Positions 7,786 through 13,824 of a stretch of 20,077 bases of DNA are shown piece after piece. The DNA comes from an uncultured Collinsella sp. (GTDB lineage Bacteria; Actinomycetota; Coriobacteriia; Coriobacteriales; Coriobacteriaceae). The stretch lies in contig CABUUD010000025.1 in the NCBI GenBank assembly GCA_902494585.1, forward strand, positions 1-20,077, in the 5' to 3' direction. A model generated the notes under the pieces. That model searched no databases. It was not told the origin of the DNA and was given only the letters and a program-made list of their open reading frames with translations. Numbering within the stretch: the stretch's first letter is position 1; the number at the start of each line of letters is the position of its first letter. The position numbers were made by a program, and so were the translations under genes.

Positions 7786-8355
7786 ATGAATGAGATTTCC
7801 AACATACATGCGTTTGAGGACGAGGATTTTCTGCACGCCTGCGTTGTGTGGGGGATGGTCGTGCTTGGCGCGTTTGCCGTGTGCCTGGTGCCGGTGTTTA
7901 TGCTGCTGGGCGGGCCCGCGGATCTGGATGCGGCTGACGCGGGTGGCTGGACGGCAGTCTTGGGCTGGCTAGTCGGCTTGGCTGCGGTTTCGGCGGCGTC
8001 ATTTGCCGTGCACGAGCTGGTGCACGCGGTGTTCTTTAAGCTGCTGGCGCCTGCGGGCGTGCAGGTGACCTTTGGGGCGAATCGCGAAACCTGCATGATT
8101 TACGCCTGCGCCGAGGGCGTTGTGTATTCGCGTGTGAGGTACATGGTCATTTGCCTAGCGCCGACGGTTGCCTTGACGGTGGCGTTTGCCCTGGGGTTTG
8201 CGTTCTCGGGCTATCCGCTGCTGTGCTACTTGGCGGCTGGTCTGCACTTGTCGGGCTGCGTGGGCGATTGGTATTACGTGCGGACCATCCTGCGCGATCG
8301 TCGCATTGTCGCCTGCGAGGACACGTCCTTTGGTGTCCGTTTTTTCGCAAGGTAG
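7786..8355 (+). CDS. DUF3267 family membrane protein, putative zincin metallopeptidase
   Basis: The 189-residue protein has an HExxH zinc-binding motif, HELVH at residues 76-80, set at the end of a hydrophobic segment (GWLVGLAAVSAASFAVHELV). That layout is typical of DUF3267, a family of predicted membrane metallopeptidases whose substrates are not known to me. Other hydrophobic stretches lie at about 20-42, 118-141 and 144-160, suggesting four membrane spans. GDWYYV at 160-165 offers an acidic residue (D161) that could be a third metal ligand, by analogy with site-2-protease-like enzymes. No ribosome-binding site stands before the ATG at 7786; a -10-like TATCCT sits eight bases upstream. The gene is divergent from the metG-like gene and is followed 34 bases later by queH on the same strand, so co-transcription with queH is possible. 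Confidence 0.75.
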   Translation: MNEISNIHAFEDEDFLHACVVWGMVVLGAFAVCLVPVFMLLGGPADLDAADAGGWTAVLGWLVGLAAVSAASFAVHELVHAVFFKLLAPAGVQVTFGANRETCMIYACAEGVVYSRVRYMVICLAPTVALTVAFALGFAFSGYPLLCYLAAGLHLSGCVGDWYYVRTILRDRRIVACEDTSFGVRFFAR

Positions 8356-8363
8356 TCTTTGGG

Positions 8364-8385
8364 ATGATTTTTCTGGGACGGGGAT
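8364..8385 (+). repeat. Single copy of the TGATTNTTCTGGGACGGGGAT repeat
   Basis: These 22 bases match the arm of the 5371-5482 inverted repeat (5372-5393) except for one A-to-T change. The GGGG at the end of the repeat lies six bases before the chosen queH ATG and probably serves as its ribosome-binding site, so a repeat has become part of a translation start. Confidence 0.75.
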
Positions 8386-8389
8386 GTTG

Positions 8390-8965
8390 ATGAAGCCGTT
8401 GTTGTTGCACGCTTGCTGTGCGCCGTGCTCGCTTGAGCCGGTTCGCCTGCTGCGCGAGGAAGGGTTTGAGCCCACGATTTGCTGGACCAACCCCAATATT
8501 CAACCGCGCGATGAATGGCAGCGCCGCTTGGACGAGCTGCGCCGGTGGTGTGCCGATGGCGACATCGAGCTTATCGAGGCGGGGGAGGACCGCGAGCGCT
8601 GGGAGGCCGGCGTGGCCCCGCTGGGCGCCGATCGGCCCCGTCGCTGTCGCGCGTGCTATGCCCTGCGTCTGGCCGAGGCGTGCCGTGTGGCCCAGGAGCG
8701 TGGGTTTGAGTTTGTGGGTACGACGCTCGCCGTCTCGCCGTATCAGCTGTTCGACACCTGCAATGACGTGCTCGAGCGCCTGGCGGCGGCACGTGGGCTC
8801 ACCCCGGTGATCCGCGATTTTCGTCCGTATTACCCCGAGGCCACGCGTCGTTCGCGCGAGCTGGGCATGTATCGGCAGAACTACTGCGGCTGCCGTTTCT
8901 CGGCCGTCGAGGCGGCCATGGACCGCGCCCGCATCCGCGACGAGCGCAAAGCGTCCAAAAAGTAG
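8390..8965 (+). CDS. queH: Epoxyqueuosine reductase QueH
   Basis: QueH reduces epoxyqueuosine in tRNA to queuosine, the last step of the pathway, and replaces the unrelated cobalamin-dependent QueG. The 191-residue product starts MKPLLLHACCAPCSLEPVRL, which holds the paired cysteines C9 and C10, and has YCGCRF at 165-170 (C166, C168). The central RCRACYALRL (C86, C89) and FVGTTLAVSPYQ are also characteristic of the family, formerly DUF208. These cysteines coordinate the iron-sulfur cluster and iron site in characterised homologues. The frame is open from 8186; the ATG at 8384 would add two residues, but 8390 has GGGG at better spacing and matches the usual family start of MK plus a hydrophobic strand. 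queA follows 64 bases downstream on the same strand, which supports the assignment. Confidence 0.92.
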   Translation: MKPLLLHACCAPCSLEPVRLLREEGFEPTICWTNPNIQPRDEWQRRLDELRRWCADGDIELIEAGEDRERWEAGVAPLGADRPRRCRACYALRLAEACRVAQERGFEFVGTTLAVSPYQLFDTCNDVLERLAAARGLTPVIRDFRPYYPEATRRSRELGMYRQNYCGCRFSAVEAAMDRARIRDERKASKK

Positions 8966-8984
8966 TTCATTTGGGACGTCAGCC

Positions 8985-9021
8985 TGCTAGGATGTAGAGC
9001 GGACTTTAGCTATATAAGGAG
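8985..9021 (+). promoter_or_regulatory. Candidate extended -10 promoter and ribosome-binding site of queA
   Basis: TGC-TAGGAT (8985-8993) resembles an extended -10 box; TTCATT at 8966-8971 is a poor -35. AAGGAG at 9016-9021 is eight bases before GTG 9030 but fourteen before ATG 9036, so it selects the GTG as the queA start. The ribosome-binding site is clear, while the promoter call is tentative. Confidence 0.45.
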
Positions 9022-9029
9022 AATCCGAC

Positions 9030-10247
9030 GTGTCTATGCGTACCGATGATTTTGACTACAACCTTCCTGAGGAACTGATTGCCCAGGCTCCTGCCGAGCC
9101 GCGCGACTCCTGCCGCCTACTGGTGGTGGATCGCAAGGGCTCCCAGGCGGGAACGCCGCTGGAGCACGGCGGTACCGTTGAGCACCGCATCTTCCGCGAC
9201 ATCATCGACTATATCGAGCCGGGCGACGTGCTCGTCATCAACAAGACGCGCGTGATGCCGGCCCGCCTGATCGGTCGCAAGGCCGGCTCGGGCGGCGTGG
9301 TCGAGACCCTGCTGCTCAAGCGCCGTGAGGACGTTGACCCGCTGGGTCACGTTTGGGAGTGCCTGGTCAAGCCGGGTAAGCGCCTGAAGCCCGGTGCTCA
9401 GATTGAGTATCGCGCCGGTGGCGCCCATGCGCCCGAGGGGGCTCCTGTGGTACTGACGGCCGAGGTTGTCGACTTTGTCACCGATAGCCGCGGCGGCCGC
9501 CTGGTGCGTTTTGAGCCGGCCGGTTGCAATGCCGCCGGCGACCCGCGCACGCTCGACGAGGCCATCCATGCGGCCGGTCACGTGCCTCTGCCGCCCTACA
9601 TTACCGATTACGAAGGCGATCCCGAGAAGTACCAGACCGTCTACGCCATGAAGGAGGAGCACTCGGCTGCCGCTCCCACGGCGGGTCTGCACTTTACCCC
9701 CGAGCTCATGGCCGCTATCGAGGCCAAGGGTGCGAAGTTTGCCGCCGTCGAGCTCGAGGTGGGCATTGATACCTTCCGCTTGGTGGAGGAGGACGACCCT
9801 ACGCAGCACGTCATGCACACCGAGCGCTACCACGTGTCGCAGGAGGTTGTCGACGCCGTGCATAAGGCGAAGGCCGAGGGACACCGTGTGATCGCCGTCG
9901 GCACCACCGCAGTACGCTCGCTCGAAAGCGCCTTTGATGCGGAGGCACCGGTGTCCGATCCGGCCGTGACGGCGCGCTATTTTGAAGGCCGCGAGGACGG
10001 CGCCGACACGCTCGGCCGCGGTGACATCGTGGTGCGCGAGAACGCCACGACGCAGCTCTACCTCATGCCCGGCTCGACCTATCACGTGGTCGACGCGCTG
10101 ATCACCAACTTCCACGTGCCGCGCTCCACGCTCATGATGCTCGTGAGCGCACTTGCCACTCGCGACCAGATCATGGATGCCTACGCCGCTGCCATCGAGG
10201 AGCGCTATCGCTTCTTCAGCTTTGGCGACGCCATGCTCATTTGTTAG
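9030..10247 (+). CDS. queA: S-adenosylmethionine:tRNA ribosyltransferase-isomerase QueA
   Basis: QueA moves and rearranges the ribosyl part of SAM onto preQ1-modified tRNA to give epoxyqueuosine. The product has 405 residues against about 340-360 in well-known members; the extra length is spread over inserts near residues 35-50, 130-170 and 310-330. Family motifs seen are DDFDYNLPEELIAQAPAEPR (6-25), GDVLVINKTRVMPARL (65-80), GHVPLPPYI (183-191), SAAAPTAGLHFT (212-223), and ITNFHVPRSTLMMLVSA near the C-terminus. The start is GTG at 9030, set by AAGGAG eight bases upstream. It follows queH by 64 bases. tgt, its usual partner, lies 3.6 kb downstream on the same strand with two unrelated genes between them. 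The stop codon's final G is the first base of the structured repeat at 10247. Confidence 0.96.
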   Translation: MSMRTDDFDYNLPEELIAQAPAEPRDSCRLLVVDRKGSQAGTPLEHGGTVEHRIFRDIIDYIEPGDVLVINKTRVMPARLIGRKAGSGGVVETLLLKRREDVDPLGHVWECLVKPGKRLKPGAQIEYRAGGAHAPEGAPVVLTAEVVDFVTDSRGGRLVRFEPAGCNAAGDPRTLDEAIHAAGHVPLPPYITDYEGDPEKYQTVYAMKEEHSAAAPTAGLHFTPELMAAIEAKGAKFAAVELEVGIDTFRLVEEDDPTQHVMHTERYHVSQEVVDAVHKAKAEGHRVIAVGTTAVRSLESAFDAEAPVSDPAVTARYFEGREDGADTLGRGDIVVRENATTQLYLMPGSTYHVVDALITNFHVPRSTLMMLVSALATRDQIMDAYAAAIEERYRFFSFGDAMLIC

Positions 10248-10410
10248 TTACGCGGTTCTACGAACCGCGTAACTGCTCGACGCTGCAAACGCCCCTAAGC
10301 GGCAACCTGACGTTCAATCGTCGGGCATGACCAGAAGGTCAATGCCCTCCTCTTTCACGTCACCTTGCTCGCTTAGGGGCGTTTTCGCTGTCCGCGCCAA
10401 AACATTGGCG
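10247..10410 (+). repeat. Structured intergenic repeat, copy A
   Basis: Stem 1 is GTTACGCGGTTC (10247-10258) with GAACCGCGTAAC (10262-10273), loop TAC. A 13-base linker ending GACGCTGC follows. Stem 2 is AAACGCCCCTAAGCG (10287-10301) with CGCTTAGGGGCGTTT (10370-10384), extended by GCAA/TTGC past a bulged T. Inside it, stem 3 is TGACGT (10308-10313) with ACGTCA (10357-10362). Stem 4 is GGGCAT-GACC (10323-10332) with GGTC-A-ATGCCC (10337-10347), loop AGAA. Stem 5 is CGCCAA/TTGGCG (10395-10410). The stop codon of queA overlaps its first base. Copy B at 13505-13669 keeps the same architecture with changed but paired sequences. TTTT after stem 2 could make it a terminator for queA. Its family and function are unknown to me. 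Confidence 0.85.
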
Positions 10411-10422
10411 TTGCCGTGGTTC

Positions 10423-10544
10423 AACCTGCCAAAAAGGGACAGGTTTATTTTGGCGGGTTCTATCTGGGCAAACGTTGTTGGTGCAATGGGGACTGGTCTA
10501 TATACACCAAGTTGGTGCAAAGTAGCCTGACCCCTTTGCACCAA
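10423..10544. repeat. Cluster of smaller inverted and direct repeats
   Basis: Within the 395-base gap between queA and the next gene end there are three further signals. AACCTGCCAAAA (10423-10434) pairs with TTTTGGCGGGTT (10448-10459) with one G-T wobble. TTGGTGCAAAG (10512-10522) pairs exactly with CTTTGCACCAA (10534-10544). GTTGGTGCAA is a direct repeat at 10477-10486 and 10511-10520. TGACCCCTTTGCACCA (10528-10543) recurs as TGACCCCTTTGCGCCA at 13730-13745, after copy B of the structured repeat. No gene is supported here. Confidence 0.7.
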
Positions 10545-10550
10545 TAAAAA

Positions 10551-10617
10551 AGTTGCGGTGAGATAGTTCTTGAATTGGCCTTTTTGATGACTAAACAGGA
10601 ACTATCTCACCGCAACT
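10551..10617 (-). terminator. Palindromic repeat family P, copy 1; likely terminator of the coiled-coil gene
   Basis: AGTTGCGGTGAGATAGTTC (10551-10569) and GAACTATCTCACCGCAACT (10599-10617) are perfect complements over 19 bases with a 29-base loop. On the minus strand the stem is followed by a run of six T (complement of 10546-10551), so it fits a rho-independent terminator for the gene ending at 10643. Related copies lie at 16676-16738 and 19946-20014. Confidence 0.8.
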
Positions 10618-10642
10618 GCGTTGAGCTTTTTTGACAGCTAGT

Positions 10643-12406
10643 TTACTTGCTCGCGAAGAGCCAGATCAGGACGATCACGAGGACTACGGCGACAATGCAG
10701 ACGATGGCGCCGGTGAATTTGATGCGTGAGTCGCGGGTGCGCTCGCGCACGTCGTCCTCGGCGGCTTCGAGTTGAGCCACTTCGCGCTCGGTTTCGGCGT
10801 GCTCGACTTTATCGCGGACCAGAGAGCCTGCGAGCGATTCGGTAATCTCGGGATGATCATGCACCTCGGTCGCCTGCTCGATGATCGACTGTGCGTGCGC
10901 GATGTCCGCCTGGGCATTGGCGATGGCCTGCTCCTGCTCTCGGCGCGCCTTGTCCTCGGCGGCGATCTTCTCGCGCAGTTCGCGCTGGCGCGTTGCGGCG
11001 GCAGCTTTTGCGGTCTGCAGCTCGTCGCGCGCGGCATCGGCCTCGGCCGTCACGGCCTGATGGGCACGCTTGGCGTCGGCGATGGGGGCTTGTGCCTGCT
11101 CGACGGCGTGCTCGGCGGCCGCGAGCGAGTGCTCAAGATCGGCGGTGATGTTCGGGACATCTTCCTCGGCTTTGCGCAGGGCATCGGCCGTGTCGGAGAT
11201 CTGCATCGAAAGCTCGCTGGTGCGCACCGTGTAATTGGCGGGATTTGCCGAAGGATTGCGCTGCAGCTCGGCATACTCGTGGCGCAGCGTTTCGAGTTGA
11301 GCACGCGTGGCGTCGACGGTTTGCTGTACTGCGGCAACGCCGGCGTCGCGCTCGGCCTGCACCTTGTCGCGGATGCGCTTGGAATCCTCGAGGCGGCGAA
11401 CGAGGCGGTTACCGGTCTCGCGCGAGCTGGCTTCGCGCGCCTCCACCGCGTCGAGTGCGGCTTTGAGACGCCGCTCGGTGGCGTCGTCCTCTTCTTTTAT
11501 TTGCTCGAGCTGCGCCTTGAGCTCTGTTGCCTTGGCAGCATGGGTATCGCGGCCGATTTCTGCCGCCGCGGCGGCCTTTTGTGCCGTGTCGATAGTCTGG
11601 CGCTGCTCGGCGACGATTTGGTCGTAGCGGCCTGCGATATCCTGACGCGTCTCGAGTTCCTCGCCTTGATCGGCGATGCGCTGCTCAAGTTCGGCCAGGT
11701 GGGCACGGGCGTCCGCGAGTGCCTTCTTTGCGGCGTTCATCTCGCGCATGGCCGAGGCTCCCTGCGCGATAAAGGCGCCCACGGCGCTGGCGGTGTTTGA
11801 GACGGCGCCTCCCAGATCGCGGCTGGCTGCGGGGGTGTGCGGGGCGGTCGGGTGAGCGGCGTTTTCCGTGCCCACATCGGGCGCCTGTGACGTGGCGATG
11901 CTGCCGGTGCCGCCCTCGACTACGGAAAAGCCGGCAGCGTGCGGATCAACTGCATCGGCGCCAATGGTGGGATGCTCGAGCTGCAGGAACGAGGGCATGG
12001 TGCTGCCTTGGTCGGCAACGGGGGTCTCGCCGGGCACGAAGGTCGAGGCGGCCTCGGCGGCCTCCTCTTCTTCGGTGTCGATATCAGCGTCGGCCACGGC
12101 GTCTTTCATCGCTTTGACGGCATCCATCATGGAGTCCATGACGGCATCGAGCTCTTCTTCCGAAGACACCTTGATGGGGCCTTCTTCTTGCGGGGCGGCG
12201 TCCTTTTCGGGGGCGTCGTCCTGAGCGGCCGAATCGTCGTTTTGTTCGCCGGCATCTTCGGCCGCAGGGATTTCCGTCGCAGCGCCGTTATCCAGAGTGG
12301 CGTCGTCGACGTCGGTATCATTGCAGGTCGCAGCGTCAGTATCTGCGGCGACGTCTGCTGAATCATCAATATGCTGTTGAGTCTGGGGGTCCAGCTCGTC
12401 TGTCAT
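10643..12406 (-). CDS. Large coiled-coil, tail-anchored membrane protein of unknown function
   Basis: I do not recognise a family. The 587-residue product has three parts. Residues 1-210 are acidic and low in complexity, rich in Asp, Glu, Ala and Thr, and probably disordered. Residues about 217-555 are Ala/Glu/Gln/Arg-rich with heptad-like spacing (KKALADARAHLAELEQRI and similar), a long coiled coil broken near RNPSANPANY. The last 26 residues, from IKFTGAIVCIVAVVLVIVLI to the end, form one membrane span with almost nothing after it. No signal peptide is seen, so the coil should lie in the cytoplasm, anchored by its tail. GAGGAG nine bases before ATG 12406 selects this start over the ATG at 12412, which would leave only three bases. 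The gene is divergent from the SDR and opposes queA. Structural, envelope or division-scaffold roles are possible but unsupported. Confidence 0.75.
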   Translation of the reverse strand: MTDELDPQTQQHIDDSADVAADTDAATCNDTDVDDATLDNGAATEIPAAEDAGEQNDDSAAQDDAPEKDAAPQEEGPIKVSSEEELDAVMDSMMDAVKAMKDAVADADIDTEEEEAAEAASTFVPGETPVADQGSTMPSFLQLEHPTIGADAVDPHAAGFSVVEGGTGSIATSQAPDVGTENAAHPTAPHTPAASRDLGGAVSNTASAVGAFIAQGASAMREMNAAKKALADARAHLAELEQRIADQGEELETRQDIAGRYDQIVAEQRQTIDTAQKAAAAAEIGRDTHAAKATELKAQLEQIKEEDDATERRLKAALDAVEAREASSRETGNRLVRRLEDSKRIRDKVQAERDAGVAAVQQTVDATRAQLETLRHEYAELQRNPSANPANYTVRTSELSMQISDTADALRKAEEDVPNITADLEHSLAAAEHAVEQAQAPIADAKRAHQAVTAEADAARDELQTAKAAAATRQRELREKIAAEDKARREQEQAIANAQADIAHAQSIIEQATEVHDHPEITESLAGSLVRDKVEHAETEREVAQLEAAEDDVRERTRDSRIKFTGAIVCIVAVVLVIVLIWLFASK

Positions 12407-12701
12407 AGGCATGTGCTCCTCATCGTTGTTTGTCACCCTATGATAAAGTCTCGCGCCGACATCCCGCGCGCTGCAGCAAAGTTTCAAAACGTGTTCGATG
12501 GCTCGCTTGGATAACAAAAATTCGGCCTTCTTATTCAGTTTGTGCTTGACATTCCCTTCGCCGAATGACGTTGCGCCGTTCGCCTGCTGCAGTCTTTATT
12601 TTTCACTTGAACCCGTTAAAGTTGCATTTCAGCTTTTGGCGCGTGAAGTTGGATACGCGCAGTCGGCGGGCGTGCCCGTCGCGATTTTGAAAGGACTTCG
12701 T

Positions 12702-13502
12702 ATGGGACTTTTCACTGGTAAGACCGTGATCGTCACCGGCGGCGGCAAGGCCACGCTTAAGGACGGCTCTGCTGGCTCCATCGGCTACGGCATCGATATC
12801 GCTTTTGCCAAGGAAGGTGCGAACCTCGTTATCACCGGTCGTAACGTTGCTAAGCTCGAGGCTGCCAAGGAGTCTCTTGAGGCTGAGTACGGCGTCAAGG
12901 TTCTGCCTGTTCAGGCCGATGTCTCCGCCGGCCAGGACAACGAGGCCGTCGTGCAGAACGTTATCGACAAGGCGATTGAGGAGTTCGGTCGCATCGACGC
13001 CGTCGTCAACAACGCTCAGGCCAGTGCCTCGGGTGTGACCATCGCCGACCACACCATGGATCAGTTTAACCTGGCCATTTATTCCGGTCTGTATGCCACC
13101 TATCTGTACATGCAGAAGGCCTATCCGCACCTGAAGGAGACCAAGGGCTCCGTGGTCAACTTTGCCTCGGGCGCCGGCCTGTTTGGCAACTACGGCCAGT
13201 GCAGCTATGCCGCTGCCAAGGAGGGCATCCGCGGTCTGACTCGCGTTGCAGCCAACGAGTGGGGCAAGGACGGCATCAACGTCAACATCGTGTGCCCGCT
13301 TGCTTGGACCGCTGCGCTCGAGAACTTCCAGGATGCCTATCCCGAGGCGTTTAAGGCCAACGTCCACATGCCGCCGGCAGGCCACTACGGCGACGTCGAG
13401 AAGGAAATCGGCCGCGTGGTCGTTCAGCTCTGCGGCCCCGACTTTAAGTACATGAACGGTGAGACCGTCACCCTCGAGGGTGGCATGGGTCAGCGGCCCT
13501 AA
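12702..13502 (+). CDS. SDR-family oxidoreductase, probable 12alpha-hydroxysteroid dehydrogenase
   Basis: This 266-residue short-chain dehydrogenase has a cofactor-binding loop split as TGGGK (12-16) and GSIGYG (25-30), NNAQASASGV (103-112), catalytic Ser156 in NFASGAGLFGNYGQCSYAAA, and Tyr169/Lys173 in YAAAK. GRN after the second strand (residues 46-48) suggests NADP preference. NNAQ in place of NNAG, AIYSGLYAT (125-133) and the ending GETVTLEGGMGQRP match my memory of NADP-dependent bile-acid 12alpha-hydroxysteroid dehydrogenases from gut Clostridium species; no alignment was run. About nine extra residues (TLKDGSAGS region) sit in the glycine-rich loop. AAAGGA six bases before ATG 12702 fixes the start, although the frame is open from 12498. 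The 295 bases to the divergent coiled-coil gene contain TTGACA (12546-12551) without a good -10. Substrate is inferred only. Confidence 0.85.
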   Translation: MGLFTGKTVIVTGGGKATLKDGSAGSIGYGIDIAFAKEGANLVITGRNVAKLEAAKESLEAEYGVKVLPVQADVSAGQDNEAVVQNVIDKAIEEFGRIDAVVNNAQASASGVTIADHTMDQFNLAIYSGLYATYLYMQKAYPHLKETKGSVVNFASGAGLFGNYGQCSYAAAKEGIRGLTRVAANEWGKDGINVNIVCPLAWTAALENFQDAYPEAFKANVHMPPAGHYGDVEKEIGRVVVQLCGPDFKYMNGETVTLEGGMGQRP

Positions 13503-13504
13503 CA

Positions 13505-13669
13505 GTTACGCGGTTCTACGAACCGCGTAACCAGTTGACGCTGCAAACCCGCCAGAGCGGCAATCTGCCTTTCAACTTCGGCGGCATGATCAAAAGATCA
13601 ATGCCGCCTTGTTTCAAGGCACCTTGCTCGCTCTGGCGGGTTTTCGCTGTCGGTGCCATAGCATCGGCG
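13505..13669 (+). repeat. Structured intergenic repeat, copy B
   Basis: Two bases after the SDR stop, stem 1 (13505-13516 with 13520-13531) is identical to that of copy A. A 13-base linker again ends GACGCTGC. Stem 2 is AAACCCGCCAGAGCG (13545-13559) with CGCTCTGGCGGGTTT (13629-13643). Stem 3 is TGCCTT (13566-13571) with AAGGCA (13616-13621). Stem 4 is GGCGGCAT-GATC (13580-13591) with GATC-A-ATGCCGCC (13596-13608), loop AAAA. Stem 5 is TGCC/GGCG (13654-13657 with 13666-13669, one wobble). Stems 2, 3 and 4 differ from copy A on both strands so that pairing is kept. The element ends about 155 bases before tgt. Confidence 0.85.
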
Positions 13670-13700
13670 TTGCCTTGGCTGTTGGAGATGATTCCAGATG

Positions 13701-13745
13701 TAGTCGTTGGGGACGTTCTTAAACGACTATGACCCCTTTGCGCCA
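13701..13745. repeat. 8-bp hairpin plus TGACCCCTTTGCGCCA motif
   Basis: TAGTCGTT (13701-13708) pairs with AACGACTA (13722-13729) around a 13-base loop starting GGGGAC. TGACCCCTTTGCGCCA (13730-13745) directly follows and matches 10528-10543 with one change. Each copy therefore comes after a copy of the structured repeat, as a recurring companion module. Function unknown. Confidence 0.6.
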
Positions 13746-13781
13746 GTTTCTGTCGAGTCGGTGCTCCTTGCGGGTTGCCCG

Positions 13782-13787
13782 TATAAT
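13782..13787 (+). promoter_or_regulatory. -10 box of the tgt promoter
   Basis: A perfect TATAAT lies 37 bases before the tgt ATG, leaving room for a short leader with AAGGAG at 13810-13815. No good -35 is found 16-18 bases upstream. Its presence suggests tgt has its own promoter here and does not rely on readthrough from queA. Confidence 0.6.
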
Positions 13788-13824
13788 GGTCTGCGTATGA
13801 ACCGCAACCAAGGAGTTCCAGTTT

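Noticed and set aside
10314..10544. Minus-strand peptide with GIDLLVMP, similar to GIDLLIMP in the frame at 13516-14415
   Set aside because: The similarity comes from the shared structured repeat; the reading frames end at different places, and the paired changes follow stem constraints rather than protein constraints.
12498..12701. N-terminal extension of the SDR (68 extra residues)
   Set aside because: The AAAGGA at 12690-12695 and the normal SDR N-terminus MGLFTGKTVIVTGGGK place the start at 12702.
10247..13669. Integron attC sites, retron or CRISPR as explanation for the structured repeats
   Set aside because: No integrase, reverse transcriptase or cas gene is in the window, there is no regular spacer array, and the multi-stem layout does not match an attC hairpin.
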